Assembly (NCBI GenBank): GCA_012295275.1
Contig: CM022670.1
Span: 7,241,161 to 7,305,160 of the forward strand
Direction of reading: 5' to 3'
Length of the DNA: 64,000 bases
Origin: Chrysomallon squamiferum
Lineage: Eukaryota; Mollusca; Gastropoda; Neomphalida; Peltospiridae
The notes under the pieces were generated by a model, which was not told where the DNA came from, ran no database searches, and saw only the letters and a program-made list of their open reading frames with translations. The translations under genes were made by a program, and so were the position numbers. Within the stretch, counting starts at the first letter, position 1. Each line of letters starts with the position of its first letter. This document shows positions 24,646-35,601 of the stretch, piece by piece.

Positions 24646-27596
24646 TCATTCATACACCCATTTCTCTTCACAAGACTGCCAACTTATCAATTCTTTAGGT
24701 TCAAACCATAGGTCAATTTCCCTCTTAGCACTTTCCACTGCATCACTTCCATGGCAAATATTTCTGAAAATGGTGAAAAAAAAGAAGAAATCAAAATGTA
24801 TTAAAGCATTTACAATTATTATATGTATTTTCTACTGCATACTATATGATAACAGTGATTTCTGAAAAACTGTGGAAGAGGTGGGAATATCTGCTTTAAA
24901 CAAGTTAAAATATTTCATGCTTGTGAAACAACAAGGATGGGATGCTGAATAATCTAATGTATCTGCTGTTGAAAAAGGTCAAGACATACTTGGTATACTT
25001 CTAAGTAATTTTTCTTTCTTGACAGTGAACCTTGGTTTATTTGACATCATTTATCAAGATACTTTGATCAACTATGATTATAATTTTGAATTTAGTTACC
25101 ATTAACCAAAACCCCAGAAGTTTGTGAGATCAAGATCAAGGAGGAGAAATTGTTTACCTTCCCACATCAATACAGAAATCTCCTCGAATGGTTCCGGGAG
25201 ATGAATCATCAGGTTTGGTTTCTCCTAACAGTTTTCTGCCCATTGCCACAACATTCCTGCCTTCCCAAACCTGCAAACAATAAAACAGTTTTTCTGATGT
25301 TACAAAGTAATATTCAGATATAAGCAAATTGTATTCTCAAGTGCATTAATTACTTAACAAAATTCTGTTGAGCATTACTTTTAATGAAATTGTGAAGTAT
25401 AAAGAAAAGAACAGTTTTTTTTTTTTTTTTTTTATTAATACAATCAGTTATTTTCATCATGAAGTAAAAGAAATTGCATCCAATAAAAAATTGATTGAAA
25501 TTTTTTTTAACTTTTTAAAAATGTCAAGAATTGCAGAAATATATTTTTCTAAATATTAAAAGTATGTTTTCAAATGTTTAGTAATAGTAAGCCATCTTTG
25601 GAATTTAATCTTTCATTAATTACAAATAATGTAAAATAAAAACTGTTAATTACACACACATTCTAGTCTGGCAAAACATTTAATAAATTTAGTTTTGTTA
25701 TAATAGCATAAATTGTTATCAAGCCATACATTTTTAACTGTGTTAAGGTTTTAAAAGAAAACAATTTTAATCACAGCACACACTGCAAAATATTAAATGA
25801 CAAAACATTACAAATAAAACTCACAACATATATATATATACTATGTTGTAATACTACCACACAATAAATAAACAGTAAAGAATGCAACTATTATCATAGA
25901 GAAACAAATTGTAATTCGTCAACAAATTTATGGAGAATTTTTATCTTCTGTTAAACCATGTTTTCTTGAAGAATGGTTAATGTTTTTATCAACACAAGTG
26001 TATAAAACATTTATAATAAACAGTCTGCTGCCAGAAATTTGTTTGACTCAGTAAAAAGCAGTTAAACACTAATTATACTGAACTACATTTCTTAAAAATT
26101 CACTTTGCACTTACAATCTATATTATGGAAATTTTATCTCCAATACAATTTTACTATCACTGTATCAGTTTAGATTTTTTCACCTGCATAAAAAGAAAAT
26201 ATAAGCAGAAAAACAAAACTTTATTATTTATATTACCAATTTTAATAAAGTTTTATAAAAAAAAAGTAACCAAATTTTTAAATATTAAATTACTTGAAAA
26301 CATTAAAATTAAGTTTGTGACAAGTTTACAAGCTCTAAAGCCTGACAGAATAGATTATGAACACCTGAAACTTAATCCTGACCTATTTCCATATGTCACT
26401 AAAATGAAACAGTTGAGTTTTGAATATTTTGGTAAATAAGAATCAATTTATTTGCAGTGTCGAGTTAAATTATTTTAGACCTGAATTCTAACAACCTACC
26501 ATAGCAACAATAGGGCCCGAGTTCATATATTCCACAAGACCATCAAAAAATGGTTTGCTGCTCAAGTCAGCATAATGATTCTTCAAGTGGTCAATGCTAG
26601 CCTGGAAAACATTAATTAAGCATTCTAATATTTCTACAAGCACAGAAAAACAAAAAGAAAAACACTGGTTATCAAAGCATCTAGGCTGCACACACAGACT
26701 GGATTTCATACCATGGCCACCACTGGCCCAGAGTGCATGTACTCAACAAGGTCATTGAAGAATGGTTTCTTTGATAAAGCCTCATAGTGCTTCCCTAGGT
26801 GCTCTTTGCTAGCCTGAAATAGAGTTTTGCATGTAACATGGAAAACAATTTTATTTATTTATTTTTGTTTACACATCACTGAAGTGAGAGAAATTTATAC
26901 TTACAAAAGAAATCATTTAATGTTCCCAAATTCACCAGCATTTTACTTAAAATTTCTCATTTAAACTCACTGACTTTACATGCGCTCTAATAATAAATTC
27001 TTATACTTTTTTGTTATAGTTATGTAATAATTCAATATAATAAACGTTTTATTTTTATGGTATCCTCTATTATCTATATAAGTTTCATGTGTTATAAAAA
27101 TGGCATCTATACAGTATACTGAATTACGGTATTCTTTATTATCATAATCATGACATCCATGAACTGTACCCGTTTTATTGTTTATAAAATGTATTAACTG
27201 CAGTTTAAACTCACATTCACATTCCTTTCGTGATTGTACTTGCATTATTATCACCGACAAACACCTGAATTATTAATTTAATATTTTTAAAATATAAATA
27301 TAATTTAGTTACATCAATACATGTATGTTAAGGCTCAGTCTATTAACCTTACTACAAGGTCACATGAAGTGAAAGTAACCTTGATTTTGTATTCATTCTC
27401 ACTGAAAACTCGCGAAACTGTGCCATTAACCCGGTGTTGTGTACACGTGTTAATTACTACTCACATGCACCATTTTACAGGCAACCATTTTGTAGCCCCT
27501 TCTTTCAAATCGTTGTATTATTTCACCGGTGAGTCCTCTTTGAACTCCATCGGGTTTGACGGCAATGAAGGTCCTTTCTTTCTTTGGATCAGTCAT
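24646..27596 (-). CDS. NME: Nucleoside diphosphate kinase (NME1/2 group) with two alternative second exons
   Basis: Minus-strand exons: 27465-27596 (44 codons, starts [20 protein letters not shown]), then either 26712-26813 or 26500-26601, then 25158-25270, then 24646-24763 (ends EEKWVYE, TGA). With one second exon the product is 154 residues, the normal length for a cytosolic group I NDK. The enzyme moves the terminal phosphate between nucleoside triphosphates and diphosphates through a phospho-histidine; the catalytic His is in [11 protein letters not shown] (residue 120). Conserved features include K-P-D-G-V near the start, HY and PFF in the second exon, and GTIRGDF. Exon boundaries match those of vertebrate NME1/2 where I can compare. 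The MTDP start is chosen because 5' extension of the frame (to 27710) runs through probable promoter motifs and adds nothing NDK-like. Confidence 0.95.
26500..26601 (-). other. NDK alternative exon 2b (promoter-distal copy)
   Basis: 102 bases, phase 0 at both ends, flanked by TTTTCCAG and GTAGGT. Encodes [16 protein letters not shown], then [18 protein letters not shown]: 23 of 34 residues equal those of exon 2a. It lies 110 bases downstream of 2a in the direction of transcription. Confidence 0.93.
26712..26813 (-). other. NDK alternative exon 2a (promoter-proximal copy)
   Basis: 102 bases, phase 0 at both ends, flanked by TTTCAG and GTATGA. Encodes [16 protein letters not shown], then [18 protein letters not shown]. 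It replaces the segment encoded by a single exon in vertebrate NME1/2. Confidence 0.93.
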
Positions 27597-27664
27597 GATT
27601 AAGTCAGCAAGCGAAGAAAAGATTGCAAGAATGGTTGAGATCATCGGCAGCGAAAGGACGTGTT

Positions 27665-27736
27665 CGATTGGCTGGTGCGTGTTGCACGGAGCAATCCTCG
27701 GTTGTTTCACTGGATTGGTTCATGATATCCGGAAGT
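27665..27736 (-). promoter_or_regulatory. NDK promoter elements: two CCAAT boxes and an ETS-type site
   Basis: On the minus strand, upstream of the ATG at 27596, there is an ETS-like ACTTCCGGAT (27727-27736), then AACCAATCC (27712-27720) and AGCCAATCG (27665-27673). This is a common layout for TATA-less housekeeping promoters. The spacing of 70-140 bases to the start codon fits a short 5' UTR. Inferred from motifs only. Confidence 0.45.
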
Positions 27737-28047
27737 AGTTAAAAACATATCCATTCCCGATTAAAGGGTTTGATTCAGCTTACCTGCAGATAAATGGGAA
27801 GCAAAATTGTTTCTCAGTCTGATTTATACAAACGACAATACATTGTTGTTGTTGTTGTTGCGATAATGTTGTCGACGAACGTAAATGTGGGCCAATTCAT
27901 TTATAATTAAAACGCTGAAATGCAAATAAAACGTGTTTATTTGAATTAGAGAAACAGACTATTTTTACCAGAAATAAAACCGTTTGTCATCGTATTAATT
28001 TAACTTAAAACATCAAAATTCTGGCACTAATATGTTTATTCATTTCT

Positions 28048-28107
<60 letters not shown>

Positions 28108-28111
28108 TGTG

Positions 28112-28155
<44 letters not shown>

Positions 28156-28250
28156 CAATAAGAAGAATGAAAGAAAGAAAAAAAGGTTGATCAGTAGTGA
28201 CTAAAACGCTAATCCAGATGGTCTGCTGATGTGTAGAATTTTAGAAGTCA

Positions 28251-28285
<35 letters not shown>

Positions 28286-29331
28286 CAACAACAACAACAA
28301 TACGTTTCAGGAAACAAATTTCATTAATAGTTTAATTTCTCATTCTTAGCATAAAATGTAACCAAATTTAGTTTTTCTCTTCTATCGTTGTTGTTGTTGT
28401 TGGTGGTGGTGGTGGTGGTGTTTGTGTTGTTACTGACGCCACAATTTCTAATGAACAAAGTAAATATTTATTCTTAGCCTTATAACCTACAGTACAGTCT
28501 AGCGGAGTCTGCAAGATTAGAATTAGCTCCCTTTAGTTGTTAATGGCAGGAGTCGCACCGCAAAAAGAAACATGAACAAACAAAAATGTATCACAAGTGA
28601 CCAACAAGAAACAACCCGGAGGTAAATGTCATGTCTTGATATATATGAAACGTTAGTCTTTTTACTTGTAGAATTTAAAACTAAGGAATAATTTCTAATT
28701 TTAGTATTTTTTGAAACAAACACGTCGCCGTCGTCGGTCTGAAAAGGTTGCAACTACGCTGATTCCCTGAGGCCCAGTTTGGGAAACAACTTTGGAAATA
28801 TGACATGAGGCCTTTTTATGGATATAGAAAAATTTCTTAGTTTAGTTTTGTTTATATAGTTTTTAAAATTTGTAATGTAACATATATTAAGACTGTTTAA
28901 AGTTTTGGAGAAAAAAAGAAAGAAAAAGATAAATAACTAAAAATTAAACATAATCTTTGTAGACATAAGTTTCATTTTTTTAAATTTTATTCTTCTTTTT
29001 TTCATTATTTTCTTTTGTCTTATTGTATTTAATAAATATGTTCCACAATATTAGTTAGACTTACAGTAACAGTGCAGTTTAAAATTAACCAAGAAAAAAA
29101 AGAAGAGAAACTAAGTACAAGTATCAAAAAGTTGAATGTAAATTAAAACATAATATTTAAACATAAATTTAAACTAATTCAGTGTAAGTGAATGTATTTA
29201 AGTACAAATAATTTTATAGCTTATAATGGTACAAATTCATCATTCATGGTTTTGTTGGATGATATAATGTTTTGTTTTCTTTTAACTTTTAAAGTTTTAA
29301 AATTTATTTATTTCATTATTATTAATACTAT

Positions 29332-29372
<41 letters not shown>

Positions 29373-31822
29373 TAATTTTTTTATTTTTTTTTTTTACACA
29401 CTCTTGAATTTTAATTTTTACCATTACAAAATAAGAAAAATATTGTTCATGATGAAATGATAATTTCCAAATACAGTAAATTATTTGTGACTTAATATAG
29501 GTTTAATGTATAAATTATTTTATTATTAATAACAAGCAAACTTATTACAAATGTGTGAGTTAGTTAATTATTTTCAGTATTATATAACATTCAAGTTTGC
29601 TTCAGATATATTCACTCAGTAGAATAATGTTAATATTCATTTTAAAACTTATGAAACATATGGATAACAGCTTTATTCCCCTCCCCTGAAACAGATGTCC
29701 TCTCTGAAAATGTTTTCATAATCTGATTTATATTTAAAAATATGAATTTATTACACTTTTTGAAACAGTTGTAACAAACAACTTGTAATTTAATTTTCAT
29801 TTTTTATTTTATTTTTTTTTATTTTTTACATCAAACAAATATTTAAATATATATATATTTAAAAAAAAGTGAATATATAATGAAAATAATTGCGAGTAAC
29901 ATTTGTTACAGTCAAAGAGTTAGCGTACGTGTAACTGAATAGTAAAACATTTATCTGCAATTTGATGGGTGAAGGATCCTTTGTACCTGGTGTACTACTG
30001 TTTGAATCATTTCTGCCTCACTATCAGAGGAATGACATACTTCCCTGTCCATGTTTAAATTTATATAAAAGACCCTTTACTTCTCTTTAATAAAATAAGT
30101 GAAGAACGATAGACTGGTCACACAGGTGTAATGGGGGAACAGCCCAACAATGAATAACTTGCTGGAATGGGGAACAGTCTGACAAATGCATCAGATGGGA
30201 ATTGATCCTAGTCTCTCTCTCTCCCTCAAATAGGTGCTAAAACCGTTGAACTTCAACTCTTGAAATCTAAAATATATGTCATTCCTAATAAAAACATACC
30301 CACCCACTCACACACATTTATACACATACAACTTGCACATGCACACACACACACACACCTGACAACAAATAGATGTAGAGATATTAAGTTTGGCAAGATA
30401 ATTTGGTTTTCTGTGTAATAGTAGCTAAAGAAAACAATTTTTAAATTTTTTTAGTTTGTCAATATTATACTGAAATATTTAATGGAATGTGTCTGGTGTA
30501 ACATTGTGATGTGGACAGTTGTTGTTGTGTTGTTGTATGTCTGAATTGTTAATGTTTCAGAGTTTATAGAGATCTTATTTTTAAAAGATTTGCTATAAAA
30601 CAGAAGTCAAGGAATCATTATGTCTCTATGTGTGTATGAGTTGATAGTTTCAATAATTGTTTGTGTTTGTGTGGGTAGACATCAGTTAATGTGACACAAC
30701 AATTAAGTCCTACACTTGTTTTTATGTAGAAGACCGAATAATTGATTTTAAAAAGTATTTTGCTTTTTTCAATAATATTATTAAATACACTTAGTAATTT
30801 TTTTTCTGTTTCTGTTTCTTTTTTTGTTTATTATTTTTGTTTGTTTTTTTTTTTTTTTTTTTTTCAGTACTTATTAATGGCCTACTTAAAATAACTTTAC
30901 GACTGCATATTGAAAGATGCTGATTTGGTACATGACTGTTAGCAGAGAATTTTAATTAAATTATTTTTTTTAAATATTCTTTAATTACTGAGCTGTTAAG
31001 GGATAAAAAAACAAAACAATCAAACAAAAAGGGTTTTCAAGTTTTAAAAGGGAAACAACTTCTGACTTATTAATGATATTGTTTCTAAGAGTTCTGTTTC
31101 CTGTCCTACATGACATGACAGGGAAATTAATTATTATTATTATTTTTTATTTTATTATTTATTATTATTTTTTTGGTTGCCTCTCTTTATGTGTATAAAC
31201 ACACATACTCAAATGTACCTCTTCATACAAAAATGCCCATACAGAATTATACATACAAAGTATGAATTGTTATTAATAGCAGCACTGTTGAAATGTTGGG
31301 GTATCTGTTTCAAATACAGTATGAGTAATTATAAACAGTTGTGTAGCTCAAGGCTGCTGTGTTCTTGTTACAACCATACAACAAAAGTTGATTTTCAGAC
31401 TGATTTTCTTTTTTATTTTGTATATATATGTAGGAGTTAAATATATTGATATATCATGGGTTGTAATATCGATTCAATTTTCCAAAGTACATAAAATAAC
31501 TTGCTAGTAGTAGTTAAGAATTCTTAATATCAGTGATATTCTTTTTTTTATATTATATTTGTTTGACAGATAAAAAGCACTAATATTAATAATGTATAAT
31601 GAGTCAGAATCCTTCTCCAAGTGGCTAATTTTCATGTCTTTGATCATAGGAAAAATGTTTCAGATTATCAGATTATCAGATATTAAAAATTTCTCACTGG
31701 TTATACATAATGTTTTAGCAGTAGCACCGGATCACTCGAAAACTGTAGTCAGGGTTTGTTACTGAGATTAAACGATTGCTACTTTTATACTGTTTGCTTC
31801 AATACTGTTGTTTATTTTCCAG
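27737..31822. other. Intergenic DNA between NDK and the zinc-finger gene
   Basis: No supportable coding region. It contains a GA run followed by a CA run (about 28051-28145), an AAT/CAA run (about 28252-28301), GTT/GGT repeats (about 28388-28421), a TTA run (about 29334-29371) and T homopolymers. A pyrimidine-rich acceptor (TTTATTTTCCAG, ending 31822) near the end suggests a spliced 5' leader for the zinc-finger gene, so its promoter and first exon should lie somewhere in this interval. Confidence 0.6.
28051..28145. repeat. (GA)n followed by (CA)n microsatellite
   Basis: About 27 GA units (28052-28105), then TGTGTATATATA and about 14 CA units. Confidence 0.93.
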
Positions 31823-31925
31823 GTGTATTTGGTTTGAAGATTCTTGATAACAATGTAAACAACAACAACAACAGTTGGTGATTGACTGCAGGGATAGGAA
31901 ACCCATCTACAGGGAAAGACAAACA

Positions 31926-34900
31926 ATGGAGATGAAATTGGAGGTGGGTGTGGATGTTTCCCTGCAGAATGGTAACGTCACTGAGGAAGATGAAGACAGA
32001 TTGACCCTGAAGAAGAAGAAAGACCTGATAAAAGACGGATATGATGGTGACGATGATGACGATGATGACGATGAGGTTGAAGAAAGTAAAGGTGTTTCAA
32101 AAGGACTTGTTAATGGAACATGTGAAAGGATGGCAAATGGAGTGCATAGTCCTGAATCAGAATCACATGATGAAAGTGGAAATAATGGGTTGACTAACAG
32201 CGAGTTAACTAATAATGATAATGAGTCATCTAGTAAATCATCTAATAAAAAGAAATCTCGTAAGTCATCTAATAAGGTGTCATCTAGTAAGTCATTTAAT
32301 AAAGTGTCATATAGTAAGAAATTAACTAATAATGAGTCATCCAAAGAGTTGTCCAGTAATGGACAGATTGCTGAAGGTTTTGATGAGCAACCTGCAGCAA
32401 AACAAGTGAACTGTGAAAATGAGGTAATAGAAGAAATTGATATAACTCAAATTAAACAGGAGATTCTATCGGATTCAGAGTATCAAGAAAATGGGTTTGA
32501 AGATCTGGAACAAATGATAACTAGTTGTAATACCCGCATCAAAGAGGAGCCAGATGTAGATGAAAACTTGGTTGATACATCTTTAGAGGACATATACAAG
32601 AAATATGTTAGCATGTATTACAATAGTGGAAATCCAAATCCAGTCCATCAGTCAGGAAGTTTTCAGAGTAGCAGCACTACCAGCATTAAGTCATGGTCAC
32701 TAAGTAGGTTAGCTAAATGTAAGGTGTGTAAGAAAGTATTTCCATGTGCCAGCTCTCTTGCAAGACATTCTGTGATACATAGAAATAGAAAAGGACATCA
32801 GAAGGTTTCACTACTGCATCCACTCAAACGAGAACGTACTGGTCGAGGTATGAGGGGTGTTTTCGAATGTGACATCTGCGGGTCCTCATTTCCTCACAAC
32901 AGTGCATTGATGCGACACAGAAAGATTCACACCGGTGAGAGACCTCACAACTGCTCTGTTTGTGGTAAAGGATTCATTGAAGCTGGATCCCTGTCTCGTC
33001 ATGTTCGAACACACACAGGAGAGAAACCATACGCGTGTGATATTTGTGGAAAGGAGTTCACCGAATCATTTGCTGTGGTTCGACACAAACGGACTCATAC
33101 AGGTGAAAAGCCGTACAGGTGTGTTGAGTGTGGAAAGGAGTTTGTTGATTCAGGAGCCCTGACAAGGCATATCGCGAATCCATACAGGAGAGAAACCATA
33201 TAAATGTGATTGTTGTGAACGTGCCTTTGCAGCCTCGAGGTCATTAGTTCGACACATGAGGACGCACACAGGAGAGAAGCCATATCCCTGTACATACTGT
33301 GGCAAAATGTTCAGAGAATCAAGTGCTGTTATTAGACACACTCGCATTCATACAGGCCAGAAGCCATACCAGTGTTACATGTGTGGCAAGGAATTTGTAG
33401 AGTCAGGAGCTCTGAAACGCCACTGGAGGGTTCACACAGGGGAGAAAACTCATTCCTGTGCAGAGTGTGGAAAGTTTTTCAGCTCATACAGGTCTCTGTT
33501 CAGACACAGGAGAATTCACACGGGAGAGCGTCCTTACAAATGCGAATTTTGTGACAAAGCTTTTGCTGAGTCTGGAGCTCTTGCTCGCCATGTACGTATT
33601 CATACAGGTGAGAAACCATACATGTGTCATCTTTGTGATAAAACCTTTGTAGAATCAGGTGCTTTGACTAGACACATTAGGATTCACCTGGGAGATAAGA
33701 AATTTAACTGCTCTATATGTGATAGGTCATTTATAGACAACAATGCTCTAGAAAAACACATCTCATCTCACAGTGACATAAAGCCATTTCCATGTGAAGT
33801 GTGTGGGAAATGTTTCCCAGAGCTGCGTTCGCTGACACGCCACAGCAAGACCCACTCCGACCACAAACCCCACAAGTGTGATATGTGTGATAAAGTCTTC
33901 ACAGAAAGTGGTGCTCTCAAACGTCACATCCGAACACACACAGGAGAAAAGCCTTTTCCCTGTGGTGACTGTGGAAAATGTTTCATCGATTCAGGATCTC
34001 TAGCAAGGCATGATAAAATTCACACTGGACTGAAACCACATACGTGTTCTGTGTGCAATAAGGCTTTCAGCGAAACCACGTCTCTGAAACGACACGAGCT
34101 CATTCACACAGGAGTAAAGCCGTATCGATGTCAAACTTGTGGGAAAGATTTCTCAGAATCTGGTACTTTGACAAGACACATGAAAGTTCACACTGGAGAA
34201 AAACCTTTCAAGTGTGATATCTGTGGTAAAGAATTTGCTGAGAGTGCCTACCTGGTTCGTCATGTCAGAACACATACAGGTGAGAAACCTTACAGATGTA
34301 TGACATGTGACAGAGCATTTTCTGAGTCAGGAGCATTGGCTAGACATGAGAAAATCCATGGTATTGAAAAAGAGAAGCCAATGTTTCAGTGTAATGAATG
34401 CGATAAAGACTTCACATCCACAATGATGCTACAGCGGCACAAGAAAATGCACCGAGAAGAAACAACATGTACTCTGTGTGGCAAGAAATTCAGATCCATT
34501 GAGGAGTTAGAGACTCACAGAGAGATCCACTCTGGTTCAAAACTCTACAAGTGCCTAATTTGCCAGAAGGAATTTGATCTGTGGAATTCCCTCGAGAGAC
34601 ATTTGAGAATTCATTCAGGGGAGAAGCCATATGAATGTGATTTCTGCGGCAAGGCTTTCGTTGACTCTGGAGCTCTGAAGAGACATGTGAGAACTCACAC
34701 TGGGGAGAAGCCTTACAACTGTGATATTTGTGGGAAAGGATTTGTGGACTCAGGGGCTGTGTCGAGACACAAGAAGATTCACACAGGGGTGAAGCCACAT
34801 CGTTGTTCCCTCTGTGGGAAAGGATTCACTGAAGCCTGCTCACTCACACGACACGAACGGATTCACGAGGGACTCAAACCCCACAAGTGTGAGGAATGTG

Positions 34901-35601
34901 GTAAAGATTTTGGAGAGTATCGCTCACTTGTGAGGCACATTCGTACCCACACTGGAGAAAAGCCATACAAGTGTGATACATGTGGCAAAGAGTTTGCTGA
35001 GAGTGGATCATTGGTTCGACACAACAGAACACACACTGGAGAAAAGCCTTACAGTTGCGTTGTGTGTGGGAAGAACTTCAGAGAATCAGGCGGGCTCACT
35101 AGACATTTCAAAACTCACACTCAGGAACTGGTGAAAGTGGAGGACATGCAGGACGGGAGTGACAACAACTTGGAGGAAGCACTACCCTGGCCAGAGATAG
35201 ATGGAATATACTCACTGCCCAACGACTCACAGCAGACGTCTGAGGACAGCCAGTCAGCTGATTCACAGATCCAGACTAAGCCAGCTCAACGCAGTCGTAG
35301 TGGCGGCGTGAAAAACAACATTATCGTTCCAACGATGTACCTCAATCCAGGGTCTGATGATGATGGAGAAATAAACTTTGTGAATCACGAGTACAGCAAT
35401 GAGGAGAGTGCGGAGGGGAGTGAGGAGGAGAGGGAAGAGGAGAGTATGGATTGTGATAAATATGAAGATTACTATGAATCAAAAGTCCATGGTGAGAAGA
35501 GTGGGCAGCCATTTCAGTGTGGAGAATGTGGAATTGCCTTCTTTGATTCCCTAATGCTGGAAAGTCACTTGAAAACACACACAGAGGAAAGTGTTAATTA
35601 G
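31926..35601 (+). CDS. 29-finger C2H2 zinc-finger transcription factor, interrupted by one extra base at 33174
   Basis: The first ATG of the frame is at 31926. Residues 1-250 are acidic and Ser/Asn/Lys-rich, with an Asp run (about residue 45) and two consensus SUMO-acceptor motifs (IKQE about residue 176, IKEE about 206). Fingers begin near residue 262 and number 28, nearly all joined by TGEKP-type linkers, then comes an acidic spacer (SEEEREEESMDCDKYED) and a detached 29th finger just before the stop at 35599-35601. The fifth finger is cut by a frameshift: after ...GALTRHI (codon 33171-33173) one surplus G shifts the frame and a stop follows at 33201. Skipping it gives RIHTGEKPYKCDCC and an open frame to the end, about 1224 residues in total. 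No exon boundary is seen between 31926 and 35601, as is usual for large zinc-finger exons. Likely a nuclear DNA-binding regulator; the target is unknown. Confidence 0.85.

Noticed and set aside
26500-26813. Exon 2b as a processed pseudogene or second NDK gene
   Set aside because: Only one exon is duplicated, both copies have intact splice sites on the same strand between the same flanking exons; no second exon 1, 3 or 4 was found.
28523-28753. 76-codon minus-strand frame upstream of NDK, with CpG-containing start region
   Set aside because: No domain similarity and weak start; could not be linked by splicing to any other exon.
31907-32344. Minus-strand open frame rich in Leu-Leu-Asp-Asp inside the zinc-finger gene
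   Set aside because: Antisense shadow of the Ser/Asn/Lys-rich low-complexity region of the true plus-strand protein.
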